A DNA stretch of 64,000 nucleotides from Clostridium sp. AM58-1XD (GTDB lineage: Bacteria; Bacillota; Clostridia; Lachnospirales; Lachnospiraceae): NCBI RefSeq assembly GCF_003464085.1, contig NZ_QSDR01000018.1:1-64000 (forward strand), written 5' to 3'. Below, one piece after another: positions 17,402 through 26,582 of this stretch (position 1 is the stretch's first letter; every line of letters starts with the position of its first letter). Under the pieces are notes generated by a model. That model saw only the letters and a program-made list of their open reading frames with translations. It was not told where the DNA came from and ran no database searches. The position numbers and the translations under genes were made by a program.

Positions 17402-17920
17402 ATGAGAGAGGTACGGATCAGTAAGGACAGTGAAGCAGGAAAAGCGATTGAAGTTTTGACGGGACTGTTTCATGAAAAGCTAGAATGCGGTATTATGATT
17501 AAAATTTCTGACGGCGAAACGGAAGAAGAAACTCTGGATGATCATGCGGAAGCTGATCTGGAAGCGGAGATTACGAACAGGCTGCGGGAAATCGGAATAC
17601 CGGCGAGCATCAAAGGCTATTGGTATTTGAGAGAAGCGATTCAAATGGCAGTGAATAATTATGAACTGATCAGTTCTGTTACAAAAATGATTTATCCGGC
17701 TATCGCATGTAAGTACAATACCACGGCCAGCAGGACGGAGAGGGCAATCCGCCATGCGATCGAAGTTGCCTGGAACAGAGGCGGGCTGGAAAATGTATAT
17801 CAGGTTTTGGGATATTCGGTAATCAGCAGACCTACGAATTCGGAACTGATTGCGCTTATGGCGGACGAACTGCGAACCAGCAGACGTTTTTCAATTGACA
17901 TGGAAAGGCGCAGACATTAA
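17402..17920 (+). CDS. Receiverless Spo0A-like DNA-binding protein
   Basis: The 172-residue protein closely matches the C-terminal effector domain of Spo0[40 protein letters not shown], the recognition helix [18 protein letters not shown], and [16 protein letters not shown]. The first 55 residues are not a response-regulator receiver; the phospho-acceptor fold is absent and this part is acidic. It probably binds 0A-box-like DNA without phosphorylation control, perhaps competing with or tuning Spo0A; that is inference. RBS GGGAGG. A possible promoter is TTGCAG (17340) and TGTAAT (17363) with a 17-base spacer. It is a distinct gene, not a broken spo0A, because its own start and RBS are good. 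Confidence 0.88.
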   Translation: MREVRISKDSEAGKAIEVLTGLFHEKLECGIMIKISDGETEEETLDDHAEADLEAEITNRLREIGIPASIKGYWYLREAIQMAVNNYELISSVTKMIYPAIACKYNTTASRTERAIRHAIEVAWNRGGLENVYQVLGYSVISRPTNSELIALMADELRTSRRFSIDMERRRH

Positions 17921-18006
17921 AATCAGGTATATATTTATTTGCTGACCGCTAACCGGATACAGGCGAGGCGGGCATTTATCGAATATTAATTTAGCAGGAG
18001 AAAGAT

Positions 18007-18591
18007 ATGACGGAAAGAGAAAAAATGCTGGCAGGGGAACGATATGACTGCGGCGACAGCGAATTGCTGGACAGGTGGCATAAGGCAAAGAACCTGATTC
18101 GTGATTACAACCAGGCGGATTCTGAAAATTTATCGGAAAAAGACAGGATACTGGATGAACTGTTGGGAGGCCGCGGAGCGAATTTATGGATTACGGCCCC
18201 GTTTTTCGTGGATTACGGAAATAATATTTATTTTGGAAATAACTGCGAAGTAAATATGAACTGTACGTTCCTGGATGATAACAAGATAGTGATCGGTGAT
18301 CATGCGCTAATTGCACCGAATGTGCAGATCTATACGGCATATCATCCGCTAAGCGCGAAAGAGCGGTTTGGAGAGGCAAAAGCGGACGGCTCCTTTGAAT
18401 TCTGTAAAACACAGACAGCGCCTGTGAGGATTGGTGACTGTGTCTGGATCGGCGGAGGTGCCATCATCATGCCGGGTGTGACGATTGGGAACAACGTAGT
18501 GATCGGAGCAGGAAGCGTAGTTACAAAAGACATTCCTGACAATACGGTTGCGTATGGTAATCCATGCCGCGTGATAAGAAAAAATTTATAA
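18007..18591 (+). CDS. Sugar O-acetyltransferase, LacA/Maa family
   Basis: The 194-residue cytoplasmic trimeric enzyme of the left-handed beta-helix acetyltransferases moves acetyl from acetyl-CoA to a sugar hydroxyl. The N-terminal helical Mac domain ([17 protein letters not shown]) is followed by hexapeptide repeats. The catalytic His is in YTAYHPL, the CoA-binding part is in [20 protein letters not shown], and the end is AYGNPCRVI. Maltose, galactoside or another sugar may be the acceptor. RBS AGGAG, seven bases before the ATG. It ends convergent with the next regulator, only 20 bases apart, with no clear terminator. Confidence 0.88.
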   Translation: MTEREKMLAGERYDCGDSELLDRWHKAKNLIRDYNQADSENLSEKDRILDELLGGRGANLWITAPFFVDYGNNIYFGNNCEVNMNCTFLDDNKIVIGDHALIAPNVQIYTAYHPLSAKERFGEAKADGSFEFCKTQTAPVRIGDCVWIGGGAIIMPGVTIGNNVVIGAGSVVTKDIPDNTVAYGNPCRVIRKNL

Positions 18592-18611
18592 AAATCGAGC
18601 GGTTCACGCAG

Positions 18612-19196
18612 TTATTCTGCAGGCGGTTCGTTCTTATATTCTGAAGTCGATACAATCATAAACTGCACTTCTTCATCCGTTCTGTTCTCCCATCGATGGC
18701 CGATTTCATTGGGGTAGTACAGCGTATCCTGGCTGTGAAGCTCATAGACGGGATGGCCTTCCAGTTCAAAAATCAGAGTTCCCTTTAAAATAAAGGCAAA
18801 CTCTTCGCCCTCATGATAATAGAAAGCACCGGAATCCGTATGGGGAGGCATGGTAATGATTCCTCCCCACATCTCGCTGTTGCCCCTGGTAATCAGAGAT
18901 TCTGTGATTTCCTTTCCGGCGCTTACGTTTCTTGTAAAGGATGGACGTTCATTTTTACGAATTAAATTGATGCGTTCATCGCTTTCTTCTACAAACAGGG
19001 CCGATATGGGGAATCCCAGGTTCTCACAGAGAGAATAGATGCTTACCAGATTGGGCGAAGTTTTCCCTGTTTCGATCTGGCTGATTGTTCCGGCGGCCAC
19101 TCCGGAACGGGCGGAAAGATCGCGTATGGAAAGTCCCAGCATCATACGCTGGCTTTTCAAAAGCCGGCCGATTCTAACTAAATTAAGTTCTGCCAT
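18612..19196 (-). CDS. XRE-cupin transcriptional regulator (PuuR-like)
   Basis: The 194-residue protein has an N-terminal HTH (residues about 6-60, LGLSIRDLSARSGVAAGTIS then IETGKTSP) and a C-terminal cupin sensor domain (HEGEEFAFILKGTLIFELEG ... DTLYYPNEIGHRWEN) that likely binds a small ligand. It diverges from the BMP-type transporter operon. Both promoters contain copies of the half-site TGAACG, so it is the natural candidate for local control by purine or nucleoside availability. RBS AGGAGG. Confidence 0.87.
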   Translation of the reverse strand: MAELNLVRIGRLLKSQRMMLGLSIRDLSARSGVAAGTISQIETGKTSPNLVSIYSLCENLGFPISALFVEESDERINLIRKNERPSFTRNVSAGKEITESLITRGNSEMWGGIITMPPHTDSGAFYYHEGEEFAFILKGTLIFELEGHPVYELHSQDTLYYPNEIGHRWENRTDEEVQFMIVSTSEYKNEPPAE

Positions 19197-19285
19197 GAAT
19201 TATCCTCCTGACAGCTGTACGCTGTATATAATTGCAATTTTGTCTGAATATGTGATTTTTAAAATGAACGTTTGCTTCTGCGGCC

Positions 19286-19315
19286 ATTATACTCTCAGTA
19301 ACAAAGGTTTGTCAA
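19286..19315 (-). promoter_or_regulatory. Sigma-A promoter of the XRE-cupin gene
   Basis: On the minus strand TTGACA (19315-19310) and TATAAT (19291-19286) are both perfect consensus, with an 18-base spacer. A TGAACG half-site (19265-19270) lies just downstream, as expected for autoregulation. Confidence 0.8.
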
Positions 19316-19362
19316 ATATAAGAAGGGGTAATAATAAGATTGATATTTATTAAAATACACCA

Positions 19363-19391
19363 TTGACAAAATACGACACGTTCACTATAAT
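19363..19391 (+). promoter_or_regulatory. Sigma-A promoter of the BMP-type transporter operon
   Basis: A perfect TTGACA (19363-19368) and a perfect TATAAT (19386-19391) are separated by 17 bases. Such a strong core promoter usually needs a repressor, and an inverted repeat overlaps its -10. Confidence 0.9.
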
Positions 19392-19396
19392 GAACG
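19379..19396. promoter_or_regulatory. Operator overlapping the -10 of the transporter promoter
   Basis: CGTTCA (19379-19384) and TGAACG (19391-19396) form a perfect inverted repeat around six bases, covering the -10 box. The same half-site appears next to the divergent regulator promoter (19265-19270). The XRE-cupin protein is the likely binder. Confidence 0.7.
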
Positions 19397-19438
19397 CATA
19401 GGAAATGACATGATTTACCATTGAGAGGAGATAATATT

Positions 19439-20524
19439 ATGAGAAAGTTATTAGCATTGACTGCAGGACTGGCAATGACGGCATCATTACTGGCAGGCTG
19501 TTCTTCTAAGCCGGCCGATACTACGACGGCGGCTTCCGAGGCGGCTTCTACAGCGGCGGAGAGCGCAGCAGGTGAGGAAAGCAAAGCAGCAGAAGGCACG
19601 GACTCGTCTTCCAAAGACGGGCTGAAGGTTGCTCTTTGTGTGACAGGCGCTGTAAACGATATGGGATGGTGCCAGTCTGCTTATGACGGACTTCTTCTTG
19701 TTGAAAAAGATTTGGGATGTGAGATCGCATACACAGAGAATGTGGGAGCTGCTGATATGGTTGCAACTTTTACCGATTATGCGGCAAACGGCTATGACGT
19801 TGTAATCGGCCATGGCTTCCAGTTCGGTGATCCTGCATTAGAGGTTGGAGAGTTATATCCGGATACAAAGTTCATTTGTATTGAAGCAGAGGCGGCAGCA
19901 GATAACGTTGCTTCTTATGTAATGAAGTGTGAAGAGACAGGATACCTGGAAGGAATGCTGGCAGCGAGCATGTCAAAGTCGGGAAAGCTGGGATTCATCG
20001 GACCGGTACAGGGCGCTTCCCTCGTAAAGATCATGAACGGTTATGAGGATGGAGCTAAGGAAGTAAATCCTGACATCGAAGTACAGACAGCATGGACAGG
20101 CTCCTTTACAGATACGGCGCTTGCAAAAGAAGCTGCTACGGCTATGATTGAAAACGGTGCTGATGTGATCGGACACTGTGCAAATGAGAGCGGTACAGGC
20201 GCACTTAACGCAGCGCAGGATGCGGGCATTTATGCGACAGGAGATTCCTACGACCAGTTTGAACTGGCGCCAAAGGCAATTCTGACATCCGCAGTTTACA
20301 ATGTTCCGGAACTGATCAAGACAGCTGTGTCCGATATTCAGGAAGGCAAATTTGAAGGAACGGTTAAGAAACTGGGTATGGCTGAGGGAATCGTGGAACT
20401 GGCTCCATATCACGATATGGAATCCGTAATTCCGGAAGATGTAAGAGCGCTGATTGAAGAAAAGGCAGAAGCAATCAAATCCGGTGAATTCGAAGTTCCG
20501 TGCGACACAGCTCCAAGAAACTAA
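19439..20524 (+). CDS. BMP-family substrate-binding lipoprotein of a nucleoside/purine ABC transporter
   Basis: The roughly 361-residue lipoprotein has signal MRKLLALTAGLAMTASLLAG followed by lipobox Cys21, then a Ser/Thr/Glu-rich tether. The PnrA/BMP domain has VALCVTGAVNDMGWCQSAYD near its start and later KSGKLGFIGPVQGASL, IGHCANESGTGAL and ATGDSYDQFELAP. BMP-family proteins (PnrA, BmpA, NupN) bind nucleosides or purines outside the membrane. The start is the ATG at 19439 with GGAG nine bases before; an in-frame TTG at 19421 is less likely. It begins the operon with ATPase, two permeases and probably the amidohydrolase. Confidence 0.9.
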   Translation: MRKLLALTAGLAMTASLLAGCSSKPADTTTAASEAASTAAESAAGEESKAAEGTDSSSKDGLKVALCVTGAVNDMGWCQSAYDGLLLVEKDLGCEIAYTENVGAADMVATFTDYAANGYDVVIGHGFQFGDPALEVGELYPDTKFICIEAEAAADNVASYVMKCEETGYLEGMLAASMSKSGKLGFIGPVQGASLVKIMNGYEDGAKEVNPDIEVQTAWTGSFTDTALAKEAATAMIENGADVIGHCANESGTGALNAAQDAGIYATGDSYDQFELAPKAILTSAVYNVPELIKTAVSDIQEGKFEGTVKKLGMAEGIVELAPYHDMESVIPEDVRALIEEKAEAIKSGEFEVPCDTAPRN

Positions 20525-20660
20525 TTAGGAGATGATCGGATCATCCGTACAGAACGGATTACCCATGATACATAAGAAGGCTGTATAGAGATCATATATC
20601 ATATATTAAGAAATCGAATAACAGAAACTTAAAGGAGAGGGTGCTGCAAAAGTAAAATCA

Positions 20661-20738
20661 GACACGTCTTCGATACCAGATATTGTTCCGCGGCGGCAGA
20701 CAGGCGGAACAATCTGGTTCGGGACTGTGCTTTTTTTC
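20661..20738 (+). terminator. Terminator/attenuator between the lipoprotein and ATPase genes
   Basis: ATTGTTCCGC (20682-20691) pairs perfectly with GCGGAACAAT (20704-20713). The stem extends imperfectly outward, CCAG with CTGG and beyond, to about 20730, and seven Ts follow. It lies in the 264-base gap inside the operon. Partial termination would give more lipoprotein than membrane components, a common arrangement. Confidence 0.7.
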
Positions 20739-20788
20739 CTTTTTGTATCACCCTTTTTATTGAAATTGTGTAGAAGGAGAAAACGTCA

Positions 20789-22315
20789 ATGGGCATTTTG
20801 GAAATGAAGCATATCAGCAAGGCATTTTCAGGGGTATATGCCAATGAAGATATCAGCCTGTCCGTAGCGAAAGGCGAAATACACGCCCTGCTGGGAGAAA
20901 ACGGAGCCGGAAAGACCACTTTGATGAACATTCTGTTCGGAATTTATTCTGCTGATCAGGGAGAAATCTTCTGGAAAGGGGAAGAAGTGCATTTTCCATC
21001 TCCAAAGGCTGCGATTGAAAGCGGTATCGGTATGGTACATCAGCATTTTTCCCTTGTACAGAAACTGTCGGTTCTGGATAATATTATACTTGGACTGGAA
21101 ACCGGCGGGAAGGCCCTTAACAGAGGGCAGGCCAGAGAACAGATTCTGAGTTTGGCAGAGAAATACGGCCTGAAAGTGAATCCGTCGGCCCTGGTAAACC
21201 AGCTTTCCGTTGGGCAGCAGCAGAGGGTGGAAATCTTAAAGGCCCTTTACCGCAACGTGGACCTGCTGATTCTGGATGAGCCTACAGGCGTTCTCACACC
21301 TTCTGAAACGGAGCACTTTTTTGAAGTATTGAGAAAACTGAAGGAAGAGGGATATGCAGTTATCATCATCACCCATCGAATGAGTGAAATTATGAGTATC
21401 AGCGACAGGGTGACGATTTTAAGAGACGGAAAGAAGATTATAGACCTTGTGACGGCAGAAACAAACCCGGCGGAGCTTTCCAATTACATGATCGGAAGAC
21501 AGCTGAACAGCGGATTTGTGACAGAAGGGAAGTCTTCAGAAGAGAAGGCGCTCGTATTAAACCATGTGAGCATCATCAAGCCGAAACAGCCGGAATTTCT
21601 CTCCGATATCTGTCTGGACATTAAAAAGGGAGAAGTCCTTGGGATTGCGGGAGTGGACGGCAACGGTCAGAAAGAACTGGCGGAGGTCATTGCAGGCGTC
21701 CGGAAAGCGACGGAAGGAAAAATCGAGTTCTGTGGAGAGGACATTGCCAAGGATACCGTGAAGCAGCGGTTTAAAAAGGGGATTTCCTACATCTCGGACG
21801 ACCGTCATGCGGACGGCCTTGTACTTGCTATGAATGTGGAAGAAAATCTCATGCTCAGGGATTATGACAGGCAGCCGTATTCCCGCTTGTCGTTTATGAA
21901 TAAGAAGTTGATGAAAAACAGGGCGGCGGCAGCGATTGAGGATTACAAAATCAAGACCTCCGGTACGTCAAAGGGCGATACGATTGTCCGCCTGATGTCC
22001 GGCGGAAACCAGCAGAAGGTCATTGTAGCCAGAGAGGTTTCCGAAAATGCAAAACTGGTAATTGCCAATCAGCCGACCCGCGGTCTGGATATCGGTGCGA
22101 CAGAGTTTGTGCGTCAGGTTCTGATGAACCACAGGAATAAAGGAGGCAGCGTCCTTCTGATCTCTGCCGATCTGGAAGAGATCATGGCTCTGAGCGACAG
22201 AATCGCAGTGATGTTCGGAGGACGGATTATGGGCGTCCTCGACAGAGAACATGTTACAATGGAAAAAATCGGCCTGATGATGGGCGGTATCACAGAGGAG
22301 GAGATCAGGAAATGA
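20789..22315 (+). CDS. Sugar/nucleoside-type ABC transporter ATPase (tandem domains)
   Basis: The 508-residue protein holds two ATP-binding domains, as in NupO/YufO. Domain 1 has Walker A GENGAGKTTL (about residue 40), signature LSVGQQQRVEILKAL and Walker B LLILDEPTGVL. Domain 2 has the degenerate Walker A GVDGNGQKEL and signature LSGGNQQKVIVARE, and ends in a DLEEIMALSDRI block. It energises import of the BMP ligand at the membrane. The stop overlaps the next start by four bases (ATGA). RBS GAAGGAG. Confidence 0.94.
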   Translation: MGILEMKHISKAFSGVYANEDISLSVAKGEIHALLGENGAGKTTLMNILFGIYSADQGEIFWKGEEVHFPSPKAAIESGIGMVHQHFSLVQKLSVLDNIILGLETGGKALNRGQAREQILSLAEKYGLKVNPSALVNQLSVGQQQRVEILKALYRNVDLLILDEPTGVLTPSETEHFFEVLRKLKEEGYAVIIITHRMSEIMSISDRVTILRDGKKIIDLVTAETNPAELSNYMIGRQLNSGFVTEGKSSEEKALVLNHVSIIKPKQPEFLSDICLDIKKGEVLGIAGVDGNGQKELAEVIAGVRKATEGKIEFCGEDIAKDTVKQRFKKGISYISDDRHADGLVLAMNVEENLMLRDYDRQPYSRLSFMNKKLMKNRAAAAIEDYKIKTSGTSKGDTIVRLMSGGNQQKVIVAREVSENAKLVIANQPTRGLDIGATEFVRQVLMNHRNKGGSVLLISADLEEIMALSDRIAVMFGGRIMGVLDREHVTMEKIGLMMGGITEEEIRK

Positions 22316-23328
22316 GTCAGAAAAAATCATATCTTTCCATCGTATGGATAGCCCTTATTACCATAGCGGCCGGAACCCTGCTGATTATCCTGTCCAACGC
22401 AAGCCCTCTGGAAGCATACCAGATGTTCTTCAAGGGCATTTTTGGAAACATGAGTAATTTCTGTGAGATTTTTGTAAAGGCAACGCCTCTGATCCTCACA
22501 GGACTGGGATGTGCAGTCGCATTTAAAACAGGATTCTTCAACATCGGTGCGGAAGGACAGTTCTATATGGGAGCGGTAGCGGCGGCCTCCGTTGCCCTCG
22601 GGCTTACATCCGTACCGGGACCGGCCAGAATCATTCTTTCCATGCTGGCCGGTTTCCTTTGCGGCGGTTTGTGGGCCTTGATTGCGGCTGTATTTAAGGC
22701 AAAGTTCGGAATATCGGAGATTATTGTGACGATCATGCTGAACTACATATCCATCAATTTCATGGGGATCGCAGTCAGAACATTTCTGATGGATCCGGCG
22801 GGAAGCGTACCTCAGTCGGCCAGAATTGAAGCTTCTGCAGCATTTAAGCTGCTCATGCCTCCGACCCGCCTCAATATGGGATTTCTGATCGCTATAGCGG
22901 CGGTCGTTATCGTATGGATTCTCATGGAAAAGACCACGGTCGGGTATGAGTTGAAGGTGGTAGGTTCCAACAGGAGAGCGGCCAAGTGCAGCGGAATCTC
23001 TGTTATGAAAAATACGATTATTTCCGCATTTTTAAGCGGCGGGCTGGCTGGACTGGCCGGCGTTGTAGAGGTGCTGGGAATTCAGAAAAAACTGTTGGAA
23101 GGAATTTCCTCTGACTGTGGATATACGGCGGTTCTGGTGGCTCTTCTGGCCTCCAACCATCCGGTCGGCGTGTTCTTTTCCGCCGTGGGATTTGCCGCCA
23201 TGCAGGTGGGAGCCAACTCCATGCAGCGCCAGATGGGAGTACCTTCTGCCATCGTGAATATTTTAGTAGGACTTGTCGTCCTTCTTGTACTTGGCAAGAA
23301 GATGTTCCAGTTGAAAAAGAAGAAATAG
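22312..23328 (+). CDS. ABC transporter permease (NupP/YufP-like)
   Basis: The 338-residue membrane protein has about eight to nine hydrophobic helices and belongs to the BPD_transp_2 family. Family blocks are FKTGFFNIGAEGQFYMGA near residue 75 and KVVGSNRRAAKCSGI, the cytoplasmic loop that contacts the ATPase. It pairs with the next permease to form the channel of the BMP-type importer. It is translationally coupled to the ATPase gene through a four-base overlap. Confidence 0.92.
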   Translation: MSQKKSYLSIVWIALITIAAGTLLIILSNASPLEAYQMFFKGIFGNMSNFCEIFVKATPLILTGLGCAVAFKTGFFNIGAEGQFYMGAVAAASVALGLTSVPGPARIILSMLAGFLCGGLWALIAAVFKAKFGISEIIVTIMLNYISINFMGIAVRTFLMDPAGSVPQSARIEASAAFKLLMPPTRLNMGFLIAIAAVVIVWILMEKTTVGYELKVVGSNRRAAKCSGISVMKNTIISAFLSGGLAGLAGVVEVLGIQKKLLEGISSDCGYTAVLVALLASNHPVGVFFSAVGFAAMQVGANSMQRQMGVPSAIVNILVGLVVLLVLGKKMFQLKKKK

Positions 23329-23343
23329 AGGAGGTACCGAAAA

Positions 23344-24285
23344 ATGTTACAGCAGATTTTTACAATGACGTTTCTGACAGCATTTCTGACGGCAGCAGTG
23401 CGTATGGCCGTGCCTCTGATCTACGCGGGACTTGGAGAGACGTTCCTGGAAAAGGCGGGAATCCTGAATATCGGTATGGAAGGCGTCATGCTGGGCGGAG
23501 CCTTTTTCTCATTTGCAGGAGCCTTTTTCAGCGGAAATATTTTCATCGGTCTCCTCTGCGGCATGTTGGGGGGAATGGCAGTCAGCGCAATTCACGGGTA
23601 CCTGTGCATCAAGCTGTCACAGAACCAGTCTGTCAGCGGAATTGCGCTGAACATCTTCATGCTTGGAGTGACCAGCTTTTTATACAAGCTGATGTCGGCC
23701 GGTCAGTCGTATCAGCAGGTAACTACTCTTTCCGCCATTGAAATCCCCCTTCTTTCAAAGATTCCACTGGTAGGCAATGCATTTTTTAACCAGGATATCC
23801 TGACGTATCTCGTATATGTGCTGGTCGTACTGGCCGTATTATTCTACAAAAAGACGGGAGCAGGGCTGGCATTTACGGCGATCGGGGAACATCCGAGAGC
23901 GGCGGACGCGGCCGGAATCCCAGTATACCGGTATCAGTGGGCGGCAATCGCTGTCAACGGCATGTTGGGCGGTATCGGCGGCGCCTGTCTGGTGCTGGTG
24001 CAGTTGGGGAAATTTACGGAAAACATGATATCAGGACGAGGATATATCGCACTGGCGGCAGTTATTCTGGGGCGCTATACGCCTCTCGGGATGTTTGGAG
24101 CGGCTCTCGTATTTGGAGGAGCCAACGCACTTCAGATCAGACTTCAGGCGATGGGCGTGCCCCTTCCTACCCAGGCTCTGGCGATGCTTCCGTACATCAT
24201 TACGCTGGTAGCTCTTCTTGGTTCTATTGGAAAGAGCAGCGAACCGGAAGCATTGGGAATTCCATATGTGAGAGGCTCCAGATAA
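23344..24285 (+). CDS. ABC transporter permease (NupQ/YufQ-like)
   Basis: The 313-residue second permease of the same importer has GILNIGMEGVMLGGAFF near residue 40, the coupling-loop equivalent TAIGEHPRAADAAGIPVYRY, and a C-terminal GRYTPLGMFGAALVFGGANA block. It has about eight membrane helices. RBS GAGGAGG lies 16 bases after the previous stop. Confidence 0.92.
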   Translation: MLQQIFTMTFLTAFLTAAVRMAVPLIYAGLGETFLEKAGILNIGMEGVMLGGAFFSFAGAFFSGNIFIGLLCGMLGGMAVSAIHGYLCIKLSQNQSVSGIALNIFMLGVTSFLYKLMSAGQSYQQVTTLSAIEIPLLSKIPLVGNAFFNQDILTYLVYVLVVLAVLFYKKTGAGLAFTAIGEHPRAADAAGIPVYRYQWAAIAVNGMLGGIGGACLVLVQLGKFTENMISGRGYIALAAVILGRYTPLGMFGAALVFGGANALQIRLQAMGVPLPTQALAMLPYIITLVALLGSIGKSSEPEALGIPYVRGSR

Positions 24286-24415
24286 TCGGCAGTCAAGTTC
24301 TGCACAGGCGGCCACAGAGGACAGGCACAGGCCTGTGATACAGGACAATGGATAAGGGAACAGATTGAAAGAGTAAAACGCGAATGCTTATAAGATAAAA
24401 GAGGAGGAGTTTATC

Positions 24416-25801
24416 ATGACGAATAAAAAACTGATTAAAAATGCCAGAGCCATTGTGACATGTGATGAGAAAGATCAAGTATTCTGGGACTGCGATCTGC
24501 TGATTGACGGACCGAAGATCGTAAAAATAGGAAAAGATATTCAGGACGAGAGCGCAGAAGTGATCGATGCAGAGGATAAATTCGTTTATCCGGGCCTCAT
24601 CAATACACACCATCACTTTTTCCAGACATTTGTGAGAAATCTGCTCACCATCGATTATCCGAATTTGATGGTTATGGACTGGATTGATAAGATTTACAGG
24701 ATATTCAAGGAAATTGACGATGACGTGATCTATTATTCTTCCCTGACCGCGATGGGCGACCTGCTGAAACATGGCTGTACGTGTGCCTTTGACCATCAGT
24801 ACTGTTATACGAAGAAAACGGGGAACCGCCCTGTTGACCGTCAGATGGAGGCGGCCGGCCTTCTGGGAATCCGCTACCATGCAGGGCGCGGAGCCAATAC
24901 GCTGCCGAGAGAAAAAGGAAGCTCCATACCGGAAGAGATGGTGGAGAGCACCGATGAATTCCTCGCTGACTGTGAGAGAATCATTGCAAAATACCACGAT
25001 CCGAAGCCATTTTCCATGAGCCAGATCGTAATATCTCCGTGCCAGCCGATCAACTGTTATGCCGAAACATTCGTGGAATCGGCGAAGCTGGCAAGGAAGC
25101 TGGGCGTTCATCTTCACACCCACCTGGGAGAAGGCGAATGTGCCGGAATCGAAGAACGGTATGGAAAGCGTACCCTGGCATGGTGTGAAGACATCGGCTT
25201 TGTAGGAGAAGATGTCTGGATCGCCCATGGATGGGAGCTGACGCCGGAAGAATTCAAGATTCTGGGCCGCACGGGAACAGGTGTGTCCCACTGTCCGGCG
25301 CCGGCTGTGCTGGGTGGTTTTCCAATCCTGGACATGAGAGCCATGATGAAGGAAAATGTCCTGATCAGCCTTGGCTGTGACGGTTCAGCCACAAACGACA
25401 GTTCCAACCTTCTGGATTCTTTGAGAATGGCTTACCTCATGCAGGCGTACCACAGCAAGGAAAGGGGAACATGTCTGTCTTCCTATGATATGCTGAAGAT
25501 TGCTACGGTGAATGGGGCAAAGACCCTGGGGCGTATGGACCTGGGATCTCTGGAGGAAGGCAAAGGCGCCGACCTTTTCATGGTGGATTTAAACGGAATC
25601 GAGATGACGGGTATGCTTCATGATCCTAAGAACATGCTGGCCAGAGGCGGCGTAACCGGCCCTGTCTGGATGACTATGGTAAACGGTGAGGTTGTAGTCA
25701 AGGACGGACGCCTGACGAATGTGGATGAAGAAGAGCTGGTTAAGAAGGGCGAGGAAGTATGTGACAGAGTGCTTCGTAATGAGTTTACAAATATTTGGTA
25801 A
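24416..25801 (+). CDS. Metal-dependent amidohydrolase, AtzB/TrzA/8-oxoguanine-deaminase-like
   Basis: The 461-residue cytoplasmic deaminase-type amidohydrolase has metal ligands in NTHHHFFQTF (residues about 62-70), HLHTHLGEGE, AHGWEL and GCDGSATNDSSN. The WDCDLLIDGPKIVKIG start and the GKGADLFMVDLNG end form the usual composite beta domain. The family removes amino groups from purines, triazines or related rings (8-oxoguanine, isoxanthopterin, hydroxyatrazine derivatives). Sitting 130 bases after a BMP-type transporter, it probably deaminates the imported purine or nucleobase. RBS GAGGAGGAG. The exact substrate cannot be told. Confidence 0.88.
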   Translation: MTNKKLIKNARAIVTCDEKDQVFWDCDLLIDGPKIVKIGKDIQDESAEVIDAEDKFVYPGLINTHHHFFQTFVRNLLTIDYPNLMVMDWIDKIYRIFKEIDDDVIYYSSLTAMGDLLKHGCTCAFDHQYCYTKKTGNRPVDRQMEAAGLLGIRYHAGRGANTLPREKGSSIPEEMVESTDEFLADCERIIAKYHDPKPFSMSQIVISPCQPINCYAETFVESAKLARKLGVHLHTHLGEGECAGIEERYGKRTLAWCEDIGFVGEDVWIAHGWELTPEEFKILGRTGTGVSHCPAPAVLGGFPILDMRAMMKENVLISLGCDGSATNDSSNLLDSLRMAYLMQAYHSKERGTCLSSYDMLKIATVNGAKTLGRMDLGSLEEGKGADLFMVDLNGIEMTGMLHDPKNMLARGGVTGPVWMTMVNGEVVVKDGRLTNVDEEELVKKGEEVCDRVLRNEFTNIW

Positions 25802-26000
25802 AGAAATGGACTTATTCCAGCTGACCTGATGCCGGAACATAACAAAGGCGGCAAAGGAACTCTTTGTATCCCAGCCTTCCCTCAGCCAGTTCGCTGCGAA
25901 AACTAAAGATTAGTATTCCCTTATGGCTGGCATTGGTTTTTTCATATTGGACGTCCCTTATGGAACGCGGTATGATATATAGAAGAAATGAGGGATTTTT
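25802..26000. other. Intergenic stretch, nothing confident
   Basis: The gap between the amidohydrolase and the chromate-transporter genes holds no ORF with coding character. No clear terminator hairpin with a U-tract is seen after the amidohydrolase. Only an RBS-like GAGGGATTTTT before the 26001 start is evident. Confidence 0.4.
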
Positions 26001-26582
26001 ATGTGGGAAAAATGGAAAAAAATCGGAACCATCTTCTGTGTGATGTTTAAAATCGGATGTTTTACATTCGGCGGCGGCTGGGGAATCGTGGCCCAGATGC
26101 AGGAAGAATTTACGGAAAGGCGCCATTGGGTGACGGAAGAACAGATTCTGGACTTTATGTCGGTAGGAAGGTCTCTTCCCGGCCTGATGATCATGAATAT
26201 ATCAGTCATGTTCGGCTATACGGTGGCTGGTCCTGCCGGAGCATTTGCGGCGACTCTTGGGCTCTCCGCGCCGGCTCTGCTGGTGTTTGCTCTTGTTACA
26301 TATTTTTATACGGCAATGAAGCAGATTCATACGATCAACAGGGTATTAAACGGGGTGCGGAGCGCAGTTATCCCAGTGATCATCGGCGCATCCTGGAAGA
26401 TGAAGGGACAGGCTCTCGTATCTAAAATCAGCTATGTGATTATGGCTGCAGCATTTCTGGTCTGTGCATTTACAAAGGTCAGTAAACCGATGGTGGTAAT
26501 ATTGGGCGCCGTATTCGGCCTAATGCTGGGAATCATACAGGACAGGAAGATGAGAGACGGAAAGGAAGGTGGTCAGCCATGA
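26001..26582 (+). CDS. Chromate transporter (CHR family), half-size subunit 1
   Basis: The 193-residue membrane protein is a short-chain CHR protein with the family signature FKIGCFTFGGGWGIVAQMQ near the start, RRHWVTEEQ, and SRSLPG-like VGRSLPGLMIMN. About five to six membrane helices follow. Short CHR proteins work as pairs. The partner gene begins inside its stop codon (ATGA), so both are translated together. Chromate or another oxyanion is the family substrate; the in vivo role in an anaerobe is unclear. Confidence 0.88.
   Translation: MWEKWKKIGTIFCVMFKIGCFTFGGGWGIVAQMQEEFTERRHWVTEEQILDFMSVGRSLPGLMIMNISVMFGYTVAGPAGAFAATLGLSAPALLVFALVTYFYTAMKQIHTINRVLNGVRSAVIPVIIGASWKMKGQALVSKISYVIMAAAFLVCAFTKVSKPMVVILGAVFGLMLGIIQDRKMRDGKEGGQP

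Noticed and set aside
24293..25291. Minus-strand ORF (332 codons) opposite the amidohydrolase
   Set aside because: Antisense to a gene with all metal-site motifs; composition atypical for protein.
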